Shown here piece after piece: positions 26,516-35,826 of a stretch of 64,000 nt of DNA (position 1 is the stretch's first letter; the number at the start of each line of letters is the position of its first letter). The notes below the pieces were generated by a model. That model made no database searches. It had not been told where the DNA came from and saw only the letters and a program-made list of their open reading frames with translations. The DNA lies in NCBI RefSeq assembly GCF_019061305.1, contig NZ_JAHQZT010000008.1:113096-177095 (forward strand). Direction: 5' to 3'. The translations under genes and the position numbers were made by a program. The stretch is from Marinobacterium weihaiense. Lineage in GTDB: Bacteria; Pseudomonadota; Gammaproteobacteria; Pseudomonadales; Balneatricaceae.

Positions 26516-26639
26516 CGTTCATTGACAGGTCTGACTCACTAAACGGCACGGCAAGCAGGTCTGACAGGCTGTTCTTGCCAGGTAGGCCCAAGGTGATTGG
26601 CGCCATCCTCCCCTCTCCCCGGGAGGGTGGCATTTTTTT
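26516..26639 (+). ncRNA. Candidate Fur-regulated small RNA
   Basis: A transcript of about 124 nt is predicted from the promoter at 26481-26509 to the strong terminator at 26602-26639. No plus-strand gene precedes that terminator for more than 1.2 kb, so it needs another transcript to serve. Inside, the 10-mer CAGGTCTGAC occurs twice, 30 nt apart (26526 and 26556), and GGCAAG/CTTGCC (26550 and 26574) can form a hairpin. This layout resembles iron-responsive RNAs of the RyhB/PrrF type, whose targets include iron-storage genes. No sequence relation to those RNAs is claimed. Confidence 0.5.
26602..26639 (+). terminator. Strong rho-independent terminator
   Basis: An 11-bp stem with one G-U pair (GCCATCCTCCC at 26602-26612, GGGAGGGTGGC at 26621-26631), an 8-nt C-rich loop and seven Us. 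The U-tract is on the plus strand only. It ends the candidate small RNA and isolates the btuB promoter. Confidence 0.88.
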
Positions 26640-26675
26640 ATCAGCGTCGGTCAAGTTGACATGAACAGTCTCTGT

Positions 26676-26704
26676 TTGACCTCATCCCTGTGACTGCCTA
26701 TTAT
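26676..26704 (+). promoter_or_regulatory. Predicted sigma70 promoter of the btuB/cobalamin operon
   Basis: TTGACC (26676-26681) and TATTAT (26699-26704) are spaced by 17 bp. Transcription would start near 26711, exactly where the riboswitch begins. Confidence 0.7.
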
Positions 26705-26710
26705 CCGCGC

Positions 26711-26921
26711 CTGCTTCCGGTGTGCTGAACAGCTGTTCAGGACTTAATCGGGAAGTCGGTGCGTGTCGATGCCAACGAATCGATGCAATGCCGACGCTGC
26801 CCCCGCAACGGTAGAGGCGTGAGGCGACGACGAAAGGCCACTGTATCCGCGGATATGGGAAGGTGTCGTTCCTCCTGGCTGAACAGCCTGCCGCCTGAGC
26901 CCGGAGACCGGCCCGAAGCAA
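26711..26921 (+). ncRNA. Cobalamin (AdoCbl) riboswitch
   Basis: A classic cobalamin aptamer in the btuB leader: GGGAAGTCGGTG at 26750, the B12 box GCTGCCCCCGCAACGGTAG around 26797-26814, CCACTG then GGGAAGG at about 26838-26863, and GCCTGAGCCCGGAGACCGG at 26893. The ends TGCTTC and GAAGCA can close P1. Adenosylcobalamin binding would reduce expression of the genes that follow. About 140 nt separate it from btuB and should hold the expression platform; I could not decide between translational and transcriptional control. Confidence 0.95.
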
Positions 26922-27061
26922 GCAGTCGGCATCGCGGTGGGCGATCAGCACTGACAGGGCCATCCTCCAGGGCCAGTGTCTGTCCGTGTGTTGTTGCTCC
27001 CCCGGCCGTTTACCCCCAACTGCGTGCGGGTGGGCGCGCACAGGAATTCTACAGACACGTT

Positions 27062-28861
27062 ATGAAACAGTTTTCTATCCCGGCCGCACTGCTGCTGGGC
27101 AGCTCCGTGATGGCCGCTCAGGCCCAGACCAACCCCGATACCCTGCTGGTGACCGCGACCCGTACCGCGCAGACCGCCGACCAGGCGCTGGCGGCCGTGA
27201 CCGTGATCGAACGTGAAGAGATCGAACGCAAGCAGGCGCAAACCGTCACCGAACTGCTGGCGCAGACGCCGGGCGTGACGGTGGTCAACAACGGCGGCCG
27301 CGGCAAATCCACGTCCCTGTCCCTGCGCGGCACCACCTCCAAGCATGTCCTGGTGTTGATCGACGGCATCAAGGCCGGCTCCGCTACGCTGGGCAGCATG
27401 TCATTCGAACACCTGGCGCTGGATCAGATCGAGCGCATCGAGGTGGTACGTGGCCCGCGCTCGTCGCTGTACGGCTCCGAGGCGATCGGCGGCGTGATCC
27501 AGATTTTCACCCGCAAGGGCATGGACGGTTTTGCGCCGCGCTTCAGCCTGGGCGCCGGCAGCGACGATGCCCGTGAAATCACTCTGGGCGCGTCCGGCGG
27601 CAATGGCCAGGGCTGGTACAACATCGACATCAGCGACTACCGCACCGACGGCTTCAATGCCAAGACCCCGGATGCCTATGGCTATCACCCGGATGATGAC
27701 GGCTACGACAACCGCTCCTACGCCCTCAGCGGCGGCTACCGTTTCAGCGACCGGGTGGAAGCGCAGCTGAACTGGTCGCAGAACCGGGGCGACAATGAAT
27801 ACGACGGCGGCAATGCCTTCGACGACTACAGCAACGAAGCCCGCCTGCAGACCCTGGGGGCGGCGCTGAACCTCAAGCCGACCGACAGCTGGAACCTGAA
27901 CCTGAAAATGGGCCAGAGCCGTGACAAGGCCACCGAGTACGGCGACGGCGCCTATCAGAGCCACATCGAGACTCAGCGTGACCTGGCCAGCCTGCAGAGC
28001 GAACATACCTTTGCCCGCAGCCAGCTGACCTGGGGTGTCGACTACCAGAACGACGAGGTCATCAGCAGCCAGGCCTACAGCATGAACGAGCGCGACAACG
28101 TCGGCGTGTTCGGCCTGTATCAGCTGTTTCTGGGGCAACACGACCTGGCGTTCAGCCTGCGCCGTGACGACAACGAGCAGTTTGGCGTCGAAACCACCGG
28201 CTCGGTTGCCTGGGGCGTGGAACTGCCGCGCAATTTCCGTCTGACCGCCAGCTACGGTACCGCCTTCAATGCGCCGACCTTCAACGACCTGTACTGGCCG
28301 GGCTCCGGCAACCCGGATCTGGAGCCGGAAGAATCCGACGCCTTTGAGCTGGGCCTGTCCGGTGATCATGCGGGCGTGCAGTGGTCCGCCAACCTGTACC
28401 AGAACGACATCGACAACCTGATCGCCTGGGCACCGAATGCCAGCGGCAACTGGACGCCGATGAATGTTGACGCCGCCCGTATCCGTGGCCTGGAACTGGC
28501 GGCGGCCACGCGTCTGGCCGACTGGGATCTGAGCACCAGCCTCGACCTGATGGACCCCAAGGATCGCAACACCGACGAGCTGCTCAACCGTCGTGCCCGC
28601 AAGGTGTTCAACCTCTCGGCCGACCGTGACTTCGGTGCCTACGCCCTGGGCGGCAGCCTGCAGGCGGTCGGCAAGCGCAACGACGGCCGCGAGCGCCTGT
28701 CCGGCTACACCACCGTCGATCTGCGCGGCAGCTATGCGCTGGGCAACGACTGGTCGCTGAAAGCCAAGGTCGAAAACCTGCTCGACGAGGACTACCAGAC
28801 GGCGCGCGGCTACAACCAGCCGGACCGCACCTACTGGCTGTCGTTGCATTACGCGCCTTAA
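27062..28861 (+). CDS. btuB: TonB-dependent vitamin B12 outer-membrane receptor
   Basis: A 599-residue outer-membrane transporter for cobalamins. It has a signal peptide (about 20 residues, ending MAAQAQ), a TonB box DTLLVTATR right after it, the plug domain (LLAQTPGVTVVNNGGRG, then IERIEVVRGPRSSLYGSEAIGG) and a beta-barrel with the LEPEESDAFELG motif and a GYTTVDLRGSYAL strand. The length is close to E. coli BtuB (614). The extreme C-terminus reads YWLSLHYAP, so the usual terminal aromatic residue for Bam recognition is displaced. The ribosome-binding site is weak, as expected if the leader controls access. First gene of the operon. Confidence 0.95.
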   Translation: MKQFSIPAALLLGSSVMAAQAQTNPDTLLVTATRTAQTADQALAAVTVIEREEIERKQAQTVTELLAQTPGVTVVNNGGRGKSTSLSLRGTTSKHVLVLIDGIKAGSATLGSMSFEHLALDQIERIEVVRGPRSSLYGSEAIGGVIQIFTRKGMDGFAPRFSLGAGSDDAREITLGASGGNGQGWYNIDISDYRTDGFNAKTPDAYGYHPDDDGYDNRSYALSGGYRFSDRVEAQLNWSQNRGDNEYDGGNAFDDYSNEARLQTLGAALNLKPTDSWNLNLKMGQSRDKATEYGDGAYQSHIETQRDLASLQSEHTFARSQLTWGVDYQNDEVISSQAYSMNERDNVGVFGLYQLFLGQHDLAFSLRRDDNEQFGVETTGSVAWGVELPRNFRLTASYGTAFNAPTFNDLYWPGSGNPDLEPEESDAFELGLSGDHAGVQWSANLYQNDIDNLIAWAPNASGNWTPMNVDAARIRGLELAAATRLADWDLSTSLDLMDPKDRNTDELLNRRARKVFNLSADRDFGAYALGGSLQAVGKRNDGRERLSGYTTVDLRGSYALGNDWSLKAKVENLLDEDYQTARGYNQPDRTYWLSLHYAP

Positions 28862-28889
28862 CCGCCTGCCAAGATAAAGGATAACGATC

Positions 28890-29462
28890 ATGATCAACCT
28901 GTCGTCACGCGCCCAGCTGATAAGCGGCCTCGGCCTGATTCTGCTGCTGGCGCTGACGCGGGGACATCACTTTGCCTCGGTTGAACACCTGCCCAGCGCG
29001 TCCTGGGCGGTGTTTTTCCTGGCCGGTGTGTTCCTGCGTCCGCTGTGGAGTTTTCCGCTGCTGTTTCTGGAAGCGGTACTGCTGGATGTGAGCTACTACG
29101 GCTGGAGCGCCGCCGCTGCACACTGCATCACCCCGGCCTACGCGCTGCTGGTGCCGGCCTACGCCACGCTCTGGTATGCCGGTCGTACCTACGCGCGCCT
29201 GCATCAGGATCGCCTGTCCACGCTGGCGCCGCTGCTGCTGACACTGCTGGTCGGTGCGTTTGTCAGCAACCTGTTCTCCAGCGGCGGCTACTATTTCTTC
29301 TCGGGCAACTTCGAGACCACCAGCCTGGCCGGCCTTTGGGGGCGCATCGAGCAGTACTTCCCGGGTAAACTGCCGGCTTTGCTGGGCTATACCGGCCTGG
29401 CGGCCATGCTGTATACCCTGTCCCGTCAGTACAAAACCTATCAGGAGTTGACCCGCACATGA
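28890..29462 (+). CDS. Uncharacterised membrane protein of the cobalamin operon
   Basis: A 190-residue integral membrane protein with about five hydrophobic helices: residues 8-22, 38-52 (WAVFFLAGVFLRPLW), 53-70, 82-98 and 113-130, then a YYFFSGNFETTSLAG loop and a last helix before a basic tail. AAGGATAACGATC precedes the ATG, and its stop overlaps the cobO start (ATGA). I do not recognise a named family. The position under the riboswitch and between btuB and cobO suggests a cobalamin or precursor transport role; the general look resembles small substrate-binding (S) components of ECF transporters, but no motif proves it. Confidence 0.75.
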   Translation: MINLSSRAQLISGLGLILLLALTRGHHFASVEHLPSASWAVFFLAGVFLRPLWSFPLLFLEAVLLDVSYYGWSAAAAHCITPAYALLVPAYATLWYAGRTYARLHQDRLSTLAPLLLTLLVGAFVSNLFSSGGYYFFSGNFETTSLAGLWGRIEQYFPGKLPALLGYTGLAAMLYTLSRQYKTYQELTRT

Positions 29463-30079
29463 GTGATGATCAGGCCCGCAACGACAGTCGCGACGCGCGC
29501 CACAAGGCGCGCATGGAACGCAAGAAGGAAGTGGTCGATCAGGCGATTGCCCGCGCCGACCGCGATCAGGGCGTGCTGCTGGTGCTGACCGGCAACGGCA
29601 AGGGCAAAAGCAGCTCCGCCTTCGGCATGCTGGCGCGGGCGCTGGGCCACGGCATGCAGGTGGGCGTGGTGCAGTTCATCAAGGGCAGCTTCAGCACCGG
29701 AGAAGAGGCCTTTTTCCGCCGCTTCCCCGAGGTGCGCTATCACGTCATGGGCGAGGGTTTCACCTGGGAAACCCAGGACCGTGAGCGCGACCTCAAGGCC
29801 GCGGCGGCCGCCTGGGAGCAGGCAAAAGCGCTGCTGGCCGACCCCGAGGTGTCGCTGGTGGTGCTGGACGAGCTCAATATTGCGCTCAAGTACCAGTATG
29901 TTGATCTGGACGAGCTGCTGGCGGCGCTGCGCGACCGTCCCGCGATGCAGCACGTCGTCGTGACCGGCCGTGGTGCGCCCCAGGCGCTGATCGAGGCCGC
30001 CGACACGGTGACCGAGATGCAGGTGGTCAAGCACGCCTTCAAGGATGGCATCCGCGCGCAAAAGGGCGTGGAACTGTGA
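29459..30079 (+). CDS. cobO: Cob(I)yrinic acid a,c-diamide adenosyltransferase
   Basis: A 206-residue ATP:corrinoid adenosyltransferase of the CobA/BtuR/CobO family, which attaches the 5'-deoxyadenosyl ligand to cobalt. The P-loop is LTGNGKGKSSSAFGMLARALGHG, followed by VVQFIKGSFSTGEE, VMGEGFTWETQD and VVLDELNIALKY. It acts on cobyrinate diamide in synthesis and on imported corrinoids in salvage. It overlaps the genes on both sides by 4 bp, so translation is coupled. Confidence 0.95.
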   Translation: MSDDQARNDSRDARHKARMERKKEVVDQAIARADRDQGVLLVLTGNGKGKSSSAFGMLARALGHGMQVGVVQFIKGSFSTGEEAFFRRFPEVRYHVMGEGFTWETQDRERDLKAAAAAWEQAKALLADPEVSLVVLDELNIALKYQYVDLDELLAALRDRPAMQHVVVTGRGAPQALIEAADTVTEMQVVKHAFKDGIRAQKGVEL

Positions 30080-31392
30080 ACAATACCCTGTCGACAGCGT
30101 CCGCGACCCGCCACTGCCCGGCGCTGTTGATTTCCGCCCCGGCCTCGGGCCAGGGCAAGACCACGGTGACGGCGGCGCTGGCGCGGCTGCACCGTGATCA
30201 GGGTCGCCGGGTCCGCGTGTTCAAGACCGGCCCCGACTTCCTTGATCCGATGATCCTGAGCCAGGCCGCCGGTTGTGACGTGGAGCAGCTGGATCTGTTC
30301 ATGGGTTCGCCGCAGCTGTGCAAGCAGCAGCTGTGGCAGGCCGCCGGTGACGCCGACCTGATCCTGATCGAAGGCGTCATGGGGCTGTTCGACGGCAACC
30401 CGTCCAGCGCCGATCTGGCCGAGCTGTTCGGCATTCCGGTGCTGGCGGTGATCGATGCCGGCGGCATGGCGCAGACCTTTGCCGCCCTGGCGCACGGGCT
30501 GGCCAGTTTCCGCCCCGGCCTGCCGTTCAGCGGCGTGCTGGGCAACCGGGTCGGCAGTGTCGGCCATGGCCAGATGCTGGCCGAAGCCCTGCCTGCTCAT
30601 CTGCACTGGTACGGTGCCCTGCCGCGTGACGAGGCGGTCAGCCTGCCCAGTCGCCATCTGGGGCTGGTACAGGGCGACGAGATCGACGATCTGGAGCAAC
30701 GCATCGACACCGCCGCCCGGGCGCTGGCGCAGAGCGCGGGTACCGAGCTGCCGTCGGCCATCGCCTTTGAACCCCAGGAGGTCGAGGCCATCACGCCGCT
30801 GCTGCAGGGCGTACGCATCGGTATCGCCCGTGATGCGGGCTTTTCGTTCATCTACCCGGCCAATTTGCGGACGCTGGAGCAGCTGGGGGCCCAGCTGCTG
30901 TTCTTCTCGCCCCTCGAGGATGCGCATCTGCCCGCGGTAGATGCCCTCTGGTTGCCCGGTGGTTACCCGGAACTGCACCTGGAAGCGCTGGCGGCCAACA
31001 CGGCGCTGATGGCCGCGATCAAAGCGCATCATCAGGCCGGCAAGCCGATCCTGGCCGAGTGCGGCGGCATGCTCTGGCTGGGTGAGGAGCTGACAGCGCT
31101 GGACGGCGCTTCGGCCCGTCTCTGTGGCCTGCTGCCCGCCAAGGCACAGATGCAACAGCGCTTTGCCGCGCTGGGACTGCAGCGGCTGCAGCTGGATGGC
31201 GAGGTGCTGCGCGGCCACACCTTCCACCACTCGGTGACCGAGACCGCGTTGGAACCCATTGCCCGTGGCGAATGCCCCAACGGCCGTCGCGCGGCGGAGC
31301 CGGTGTATCGGCTCAAGCGCCTGACCGCGTCCTACATCCATCTTTATTTCCCTTCCAATCCGGCGGCTGTGGCCCAGCTGTTCCGGCCCTGA
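30076..31392 (+). CDS. cobB: Cobyrinate a,c-diamide synthase
   Basis: A 438-residue enzyme amidating the a and c carboxylates of (hydrogeno)byrinate or cobyrinate with glutamine and ATP. The N-terminal dethiobiotin-synthetase-like domain has ISAPASGQGKTTVTAALARLH, FKTGPDFLDP and EGVMGLFDG. The C-terminal glutamine amidotransferase domain has WLPGGYPELH and the nucleophile in ILAECGGMLWLG, ending with TFHHSV. The start is a GTG overlapping the cobO stop (GTGA). Called CbiA in anaerobic pathways; which pathway feeds it is not decided by this window. No ring-synthesis genes are present. Confidence 0.94.
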   Translation: MNNTLSTASATRHCPALLISAPASGQGKTTVTAALARLHRDQGRRVRVFKTGPDFLDPMILSQAAGCDVEQLDLFMGSPQLCKQQLWQAAGDADLILIEGVMGLFDGNPSSADLAELFGIPVLAVIDAGGMAQTFAALAHGLASFRPGLPFSGVLGNRVGSVGHGQMLAEALPAHLHWYGALPRDEAVSLPSRHLGLVQGDEIDDLEQRIDTAARALAQSAGTELPSAIAFEPQEVEAITPLLQGVRIGIARDAGFSFIYPANLRTLEQLGAQLLFFSPLEDAHLPAVDALWLPGGYPELHLEALAANTALMAAIKAHHQAGKPILAECGGMLWLGEELTALDGASARLCGLLPAKAQMQQRFAALGLQRLQLDGEVLRGHTFHHSVTETALEPIARGECPNGRRAAEPVYRLKRLTASYIHLYFPSNPAAVAQLFRP

Positions 31393-31399
31393 AGCGGCC

Positions 31400-32299
31400 A
31401 TGCTGGCACTGCAACTGATCGCCGCCGTGCTGATCGACCGCTGGCTGGGCGAACCGGCCCGCTGGCACCCGCTGGTGGGGTTCGGCCGCTGTGCCAACTG
31501 GCTGGAAGCGCGCTGCAACCGCGGTGAGTCGCGCCGCCTGAAAGGCCTGCTGCTGGTCGTGCTGCTGGTGCTGCCGCCGGTGTTGCTGACCACGGTGCTG
31601 ACCCGGATCCCGGTGTTTGGCGAGCTGATCGCCGTGCTGGTGCTCTGGTTTGCGCTGGGGCTGGAAAGCCTGAAGCGGCATATCCAGCCGATCCTGCAGG
31701 CGCTACTAAGAGGCGACATGAGCGAGGCCCGGCGGCGGACCTCCTGGATCTGCAGCCGCGATGCCGCCGAGCTGGAGGTAGAGCGCACCGCGGTGGAGTC
31801 GGTACTGGAGAACGGCAGTGATGCGGTCTTCGGCGCCATTTTCTGGTTTTGCATTGCCGGTGCGCCGGGCGCGCTGGCGTTTCGCCTGATCAATACGCTG
31901 GATGCCATGTGGGGCTATCGCAGCGAACGCTTTGTGTGCTTCGGCTGGGCGGCCGCGCGGCTGGATGATCTGGTCGGCCTGGTGCCGGCCCGGCTGACGG
32001 CGCTGAGCTACGCGCTCTGCGGTCATACCCGCCGGGCGCTGCACTGCTGGCGCACCCAGGCCCCCTTGCATGACAGCCCCAACGCCGGGCCGGTGATGGC
32101 CGCCGGGGCCGGTGCCCTGGGCGTGACGCTGGGCGGGCCGACCTGTTACCGCGGTGTCTGGGCCGACAAGCCGTTACTGGGGGCCGGGGCGAAGGCGCAG
32201 CCGCGTGACCTGCCCCGTGCCCTGCACCTGGTGGATCGGGCACTGGGGTTGTGGATAAGCGTGATTGTGTTGCTGTCGGTGGCAGGGGCGCTGTTATGA
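31400..32299 (+). CDS. cbiB: Adenosylcobinamide-phosphate synthase
   Basis: A 299-residue membrane protein (CbiB/CobD) that attaches aminopropanol or its phosphate to adenosylcobyric acid. The family signature IDRWLGEPARWHPLVGFGR opens the protein. RTSWICSRDAAEL, AVESVLENGSDAVFGAIFWF, NTLDAMWGYR and DSPNAGPVMAAGAGALGV are all typical. Several hydrophobic helices indicate an inner-membrane location. It starts 7 bp after cobB and overlaps the next gene (ATGA). Confidence 0.94.
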   Translation: MLALQLIAAVLIDRWLGEPARWHPLVGFGRCANWLEARCNRGESRRLKGLLLVVLLVLPPVLLTTVLTRIPVFGELIAVLVLWFALGLESLKRHIQPILQALLRGDMSEARRRTSWICSRDAAELEVERTAVESVLENGSDAVFGAIFWFCIAGAPGALAFRLINTLDAMWGYRSERFVCFGWAAARLDDLVGLVPARLTALSYALCGHTRRALHCWRTQAPLHDSPNAGPVMAAGAGALGVTLGGPTCYRGVWADKPLLGAGAKAQPRDLPRALHLVDRALGLWISVIVLLSVAGALL

Positions 32300-33405
32300 A
32301 CAACTGGCCTCGAAAAGATATGCACAGCGGCGCACAGGGCACCGCTGTTGATAACATCGATCAGGGGGTGCCTGTGGATGCCGAAAACTTATCCCCAGCG
32401 CCGGTGCATGGTGGCCGCCTGAACGCGGCGGTGGCGCAGCACGGCATCCCGCGCGAGCAGTGGCTGGATCTGTCCACCGGCATCAACCCCGAGGGCTGGC
32501 CGGTGCCGCCGATCCCGGCAACGGTGTTCAATCGCCTGCCGGAAGAGGACGACGGCCTGCAATCCGTGGCCTGTGCATATTACGGCAGCCGGGAGCTGTT
32601 GCTGGTGCCGGGTTCCCAGGCGGCGATTCAGGCGTTGCCCGCGCTGCGCCTGTCCCGCTCGGGCCGGGCCGAGGTCGGGGTGCTCTATCCCGGCTATGCC
32701 GAGCACGCCTTTCGCTGGCAGCAGGCGGGGCATGCGGTCAGCCTGTTGCAGGCCGAGCAGATCGAGGCCCGGCTGGATAGCCTGGATGTGCTGGTGCTGA
32801 TCAATCCCTGCAACCCCAGCGCTCAGGAGTTTTCGCAGCGGCAGCTGCAGGACTGGCAGGCGCGCCTGGCGCCGCGCGGTGGCTGGCTGCTGGTGGATGA
32901 AGCCTTCATCGATGCCACCCCCGAGCAGAGCCTGATTCGTGATCCCATGCCCGCCGGGTTGATTATCCTGCGCTCCCTGGGCAAGTTTTTCGGTCTGGCC
33001 GGGCTGCGCGTCGGTGCGGTCTGTGCCGAGGCCGAGGTGCGCGCTGCGCTGGCGCATCAAATAGGTCCCTGGGCGATCAGCCATCCGTCGCGCTGGCTGG
33101 CGCGGCAGGCGCTGGCGGATACGGCCTGGCAGCAGAGCATGCGGGCGCGACTGGCGCGGCAGCAGGCGCGATTGCAGACGCTGCTGAGCGCGATGCTGGG
33201 CGAGCGGGGTGTCGTGGTCAGCAGCACGGCGCTGTTTGCGACCGTCGTGACCGAACAGGCTGCCCGGATCGCGCAACGCTGTGCCCGGGCGGGTATCCTG
33301 GTCAGGCGGTTTGAACAGCCGGCGGCGCTGCGCTTCGGGTTACCCGAGGACGAGGATGCATGGCAGCGGCTGGAAAGAGTACTCAACGAGATTCGACATG
33401 ACTGA
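32296..33405 (+). CDS. cobC: Threonine-phosphate decarboxylase-like PLP enzyme CobC
   Basis: A 369-residue class I/II aminotransferase-fold enzyme. It should decarboxylate threonine phosphate to aminopropanol phosphate, the linker used by Cbi[14 protein letters not shown] and [15 protein letters not shown] open the conserved region, [11 protein letters not shown] and [14 protein letters not shown] follow, and the PLP lysine is in [16 protein letters not shown]. The start is the ATG overlapping the cbiB stop; the first 45 residues before HGG are poorly conserved and contain DnaA-box-like DNA, so a later internal start is possible. It overlaps cobQ by 8 bp. In Salmonella the equivalent is called CobD. 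Confidence 0.9.
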   Translation: MNNWPRKDMHSGAQGTAVDNIDQGVPVDAENLSPAPVHGGRLNAAVAQHGIPREQWLDLSTGINPEGWPVPPIPATVFNRLPEEDDGLQSVACAYYGSRELLLVPGSQAAIQALPALRLSRSGRAEVGVLYPGYAEHAFRWQQAGHAVSLLQAEQIEARLDSLDVLVLINPCNPSAQEFSQRQLQDWQARLAPRGGWLLVDEAFIDATPEQSLIRDPMPAGLIILRSLGKFFGLAGLRVGAVCAEAEVRAALAHQIGPWAISHPSRWLARQALADTAWQQSMRARLARQQARLQTLLSAMLGERGVVVSSTALFATVVTEQAARIAQRCARAGILVRRFEQPAALRFGLPEDEDAWQRLERVLNEIRHD

Positions 33406-34900
33406 TCGACAGAAAACCCTGATGGTGCAGGGCACCACCTCCGATGCCGGCAAGAGCACCCTGGTGGCCGGGCTGTGCCGGGTGCTGCAGCGCCGTGGCA
33501 TCGCGGTGGCGCCGTTCAAGCCGCAGAACATGGCGCTGAACAGTGCCGTCACCGCCGAGGGGGGCGAGATCGGTCGCGCCCAGGCGGTGCAGGCCCAGGC
33601 CTGTGGATTACGTCCCCATGTGGATATGAATCCGGTGCTGCTCAAGCCCTGCAGCGATACCGGCGCCCAGGTGATCATCCACGGCCGAGCGGTGGATAAC
33701 ATGGAAGCCAAGCGTTACCACGACTACAAGACCATCGCCTGGCAGGCGGTGGCCGAGTCGCACCAGCGTCTCTGCGACCAGTATGAAGCGGTGTTGGTGG
33801 AGGGAGCGGGCTCGCCCGCCGAGATCAACCTGCGCGACCGTGATATCGCCAACATGGGCTTTGCCGAGCGGGTGGACTGCCCGGTGATCCTGATCGCCGA
33901 TATCGACAAGGGCGGGGTGTTCGCCCATCTGGTCGGCACCCTGGCGCTGCTCAGCGAGACCGAGCAGGCACGGATCAAGGGCTTCGTCATCAACCGTTTC
34001 CGTGGCGATATCGCCTTGCTGCAGTCGGGGCTGGACTGGCTGGAAGACTATATCGGCAAGCCGGTGCTGGGCGTGCTGCCCTATCTGCACGGTCTGCACC
34101 TGGAAGCCGAGGACGCCATCAGCGAAGAGCCGGATATCGAGCGCGCCGACCGGGTGCTGGATATCGTCGTGCCGGTGCTGCCGCATATCAGCAACCATAC
34201 CGATTTCGATCCGCTGCGCCTGCACCCGCAGGTACGGCTGCACTTTGTCGGCCCGGATCAACCCAAGCCGCCTGCCGATCTGGTGATCCTGCCCGGCTCC
34301 AAGGCGGTCCGGCCGGACCTGGCCTGGCTCAGGTCGCAGGGCTGGGAAGGCTACCTGCAGCGCCACCTGCGCTACGGCGGCAAGCTGCTGGGCATCTGCG
34401 GCGGCTACCAGATGCTGGGTGAGCGCCTCGCGGATCCGCTGGGGCTGGAAGGCGAGGCGGGGGAGAGTGCGGGACTGGGCTATCTGCCCACCCGTACCCG
34501 GCTTGAAGGTGAAAAGGCGTTGCGCAACGTCACCGGCCGGCTGACGCTGGCGGGCGAGACGGTGCCGGTCAGCGGTTACGAGATTCACTCTGGGATTACC
34601 GAGGTGGCGGACGGCTGTCCCGCGCTGGTGCAGCTGGAACACGGCCATCACGTCATGCCGGATGGCGCCTGTTCGGACGACGAACAGATAGTAGGCACTT
34701 ACTTGCACGGCCTGTTCGAAACCCTGGCGGTCACCCGGCTGGTGCTGCGCTGGGCCGGGTTGGAAGGCGCTGAAGCGCTGGATTATCACCGCTTGCGCGA
34801 GGACGGCATCGACCGCCTGGCCGATACCCTGGAGCAGCACCTGGACCTGGACGCGGTGCTGGCGCTGCTGGATCTGCCGCGGGAGCAGGCGGGCGCATGA
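33398..34900 (+). CDS. cobQ: Adenosylcobyric acid synthase
   Basis: A 500-residue glutamine-dependent amidase (CobQ/CbiP) that amidates carboxylates b, d, e and g. Features are [33 protein letters not shown], the [14 protein letters not shown] helix, [14 protein letters not shown] and [13 protein letters not shown], then the class I amidotransferase domain with [15 protein letters not shown] and the nucleophile in [11 protein letters not shown], ending with GTYLHGLFE. The frame is open upstream, but the family begins at [12 protein letters not shown]. It overlaps cobC by 8 bp and btuF by 4 bp. Confidence 0.96.
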   Translation: MTDRQKTLMVQGTTSDAGKSTLVAGLCRVLQRRGIAVAPFKPQNMALNSAVTAEGGEIGRAQAVQAQACGLRPHVDMNPVLLKPCSDTGAQVIIHGRAVDNMEAKRYHDYKTIAWQAVAESHQRLCDQYEAVLVEGAGSPAEINLRDRDIANMGFAERVDCPVILIADIDKGGVFAHLVGTLALLSETEQARIKGFVINRFRGDIALLQSGLDWLEDYIGKPVLGVLPYLHGLHLEAEDAISEEPDIERADRVLDIVVPVLPHISNHTDFDPLRLHPQVRLHFVGPDQPKPPADLVILPGSKAVRPDLAWLRSQGWEGYLQRHLRYGGKLLGICGGYQMLGERLADPLGLEGEAGESAGLGYLPTRTRLEGEKALRNVTGRLTLAGETVPVSGYEIHSGITEVADGCPALVQLEHGHHVMPDGACSDDEQIVGTYLHGLFETLAVTRLVLRWAGLEGAEALDYHRLREDGIDRLADTLEQHLDLDAVLALLDLPREQAGA

Positions 34901-35826
34901 GGTCCCGGCTGCGCCCTGGCATCCGGCTGCTGATCGGCCTGCTGGTGCTGTCGGCCTTGGCCCTGGCCGTGCAGGCCCCGTCTGCATTGGCCGCGTCCAC
35001 ATCGGCGCCGTCAGCTCAGCCTCCTTCGGTAAAGGCCCAGTCATCGCCGCAGCGCGTGGTGTCGCTGGATCTGTGCATGGACCGGATGCTGGCGCTGCAT
35101 GCCGACCGCGCCCAGGTCGCGGCGCTGTCACCGATGCACCGGCGGTTTCCGCTGCCCTGGCCGCTGGAAGGCTGGCCGGACCATGACGGTTCGCTGGAGC
35201 AGGTGTTCAGCCTCAAGCCGGACCTGATCCTGGTCGGCCAGCACAATGCACTGATGCTGCGTAAGCGCTTGCAAACCCTGCAGCAGCCGGTGGAGCTGGT
35301 AACCTTGCCGCGTACCCTGAACGACATCGAAGCCTACGAGCGCCGGGTGCTGCGTCTGATCGGGCGCGATCCCGACGATGCCCATCCAGCGCCCGCGCCA
35401 CGCACACCGGCCGCTGATGCACCGCGCCTGCTGCTGCTGGGGCCCAACGGCATCGGCACCGGCCCGAACACCTTTGAAGATGAGGTTATCCGCCAGGCGG
35501 GCTGGCGCAATTATCTCACCGGGGTGCGTTACGAGCGGCTGGACCTGGAGCGAGTGGTTACTGACCCGCCGGACGCCATTTTATGGCACAGCCCGGATGC
35601 CCAGGCGCTGGCCACCCGCTTTGCCGACCATCCGGCGCTGCGCCACAGCCTGACGCCGGAGCATTGGCTGCCCAAGGAGAACTGGCGCTGGCAATGCCCC
35701 GGCCCCTGGACCTGGGAGCTGATCGACCAGTTGCGCCAGCAGCGGCAGCGACATGTGCAGCCCCCCTTGGCGGGCCCTTCACACCCCTTGTCACACACTC
35801 TTTCACCCAACGTGAGGACACCATGA
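34897..35826 (+). CDS. btuF: Cobalamin ABC transporter periplasmic binding protein
   Basis: A 309-residue class III substrate-binding protein with an N-terminal signal anchor ([20 protein letters not shown]). [27 protein letters not shown] is the usual BtuF/FecB opening, DLILVGQH closes the first lobe, and the second lobe starts at [10 protein letters not shown]. The [17 protein letters not shown] segment fits vitamin B12 or siderophore binders; the operon makes cobalamin the best guess. The C-terminal tail beyond about residue 285 is proline-rich and probably disordered. The stop overlaps the btuC start (ATGA). Confidence 0.88.
   Translation: MRSRLRPGIRLLIGLLVLSALALAVQAPSALAASTSAPSAQPPSVKAQSSPQRVVSLDLCMDRMLALHADRAQVAALSPMHRRFPLPWPLEGWPDHDGSLEQVFSLKPDLILVGQHNALMLRKRLQTLQQPVELVTLPRTLNDIEAYERRVLRLIGRDPDDAHPAPAPRTPAADAPRLLLLGPNGIGTGPNTFEDEVIRQAGWRNYLTGVRYERLDLERVVTDPPDAILWHSPDAQALATRFADHPALRHSLTPEHWLPKENWRWQCPGPWTWELIDQLRQQRQRHVQPPLAGPSHPLSHTLSPNVRTP

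Noticed and set aside
29740..31908. A 722-codon open frame on the minus strand
   Set aside because: It lies opposite cobO, cobB and cbiB and has no recognisable motif; long antisense frames are expected at this GC content.
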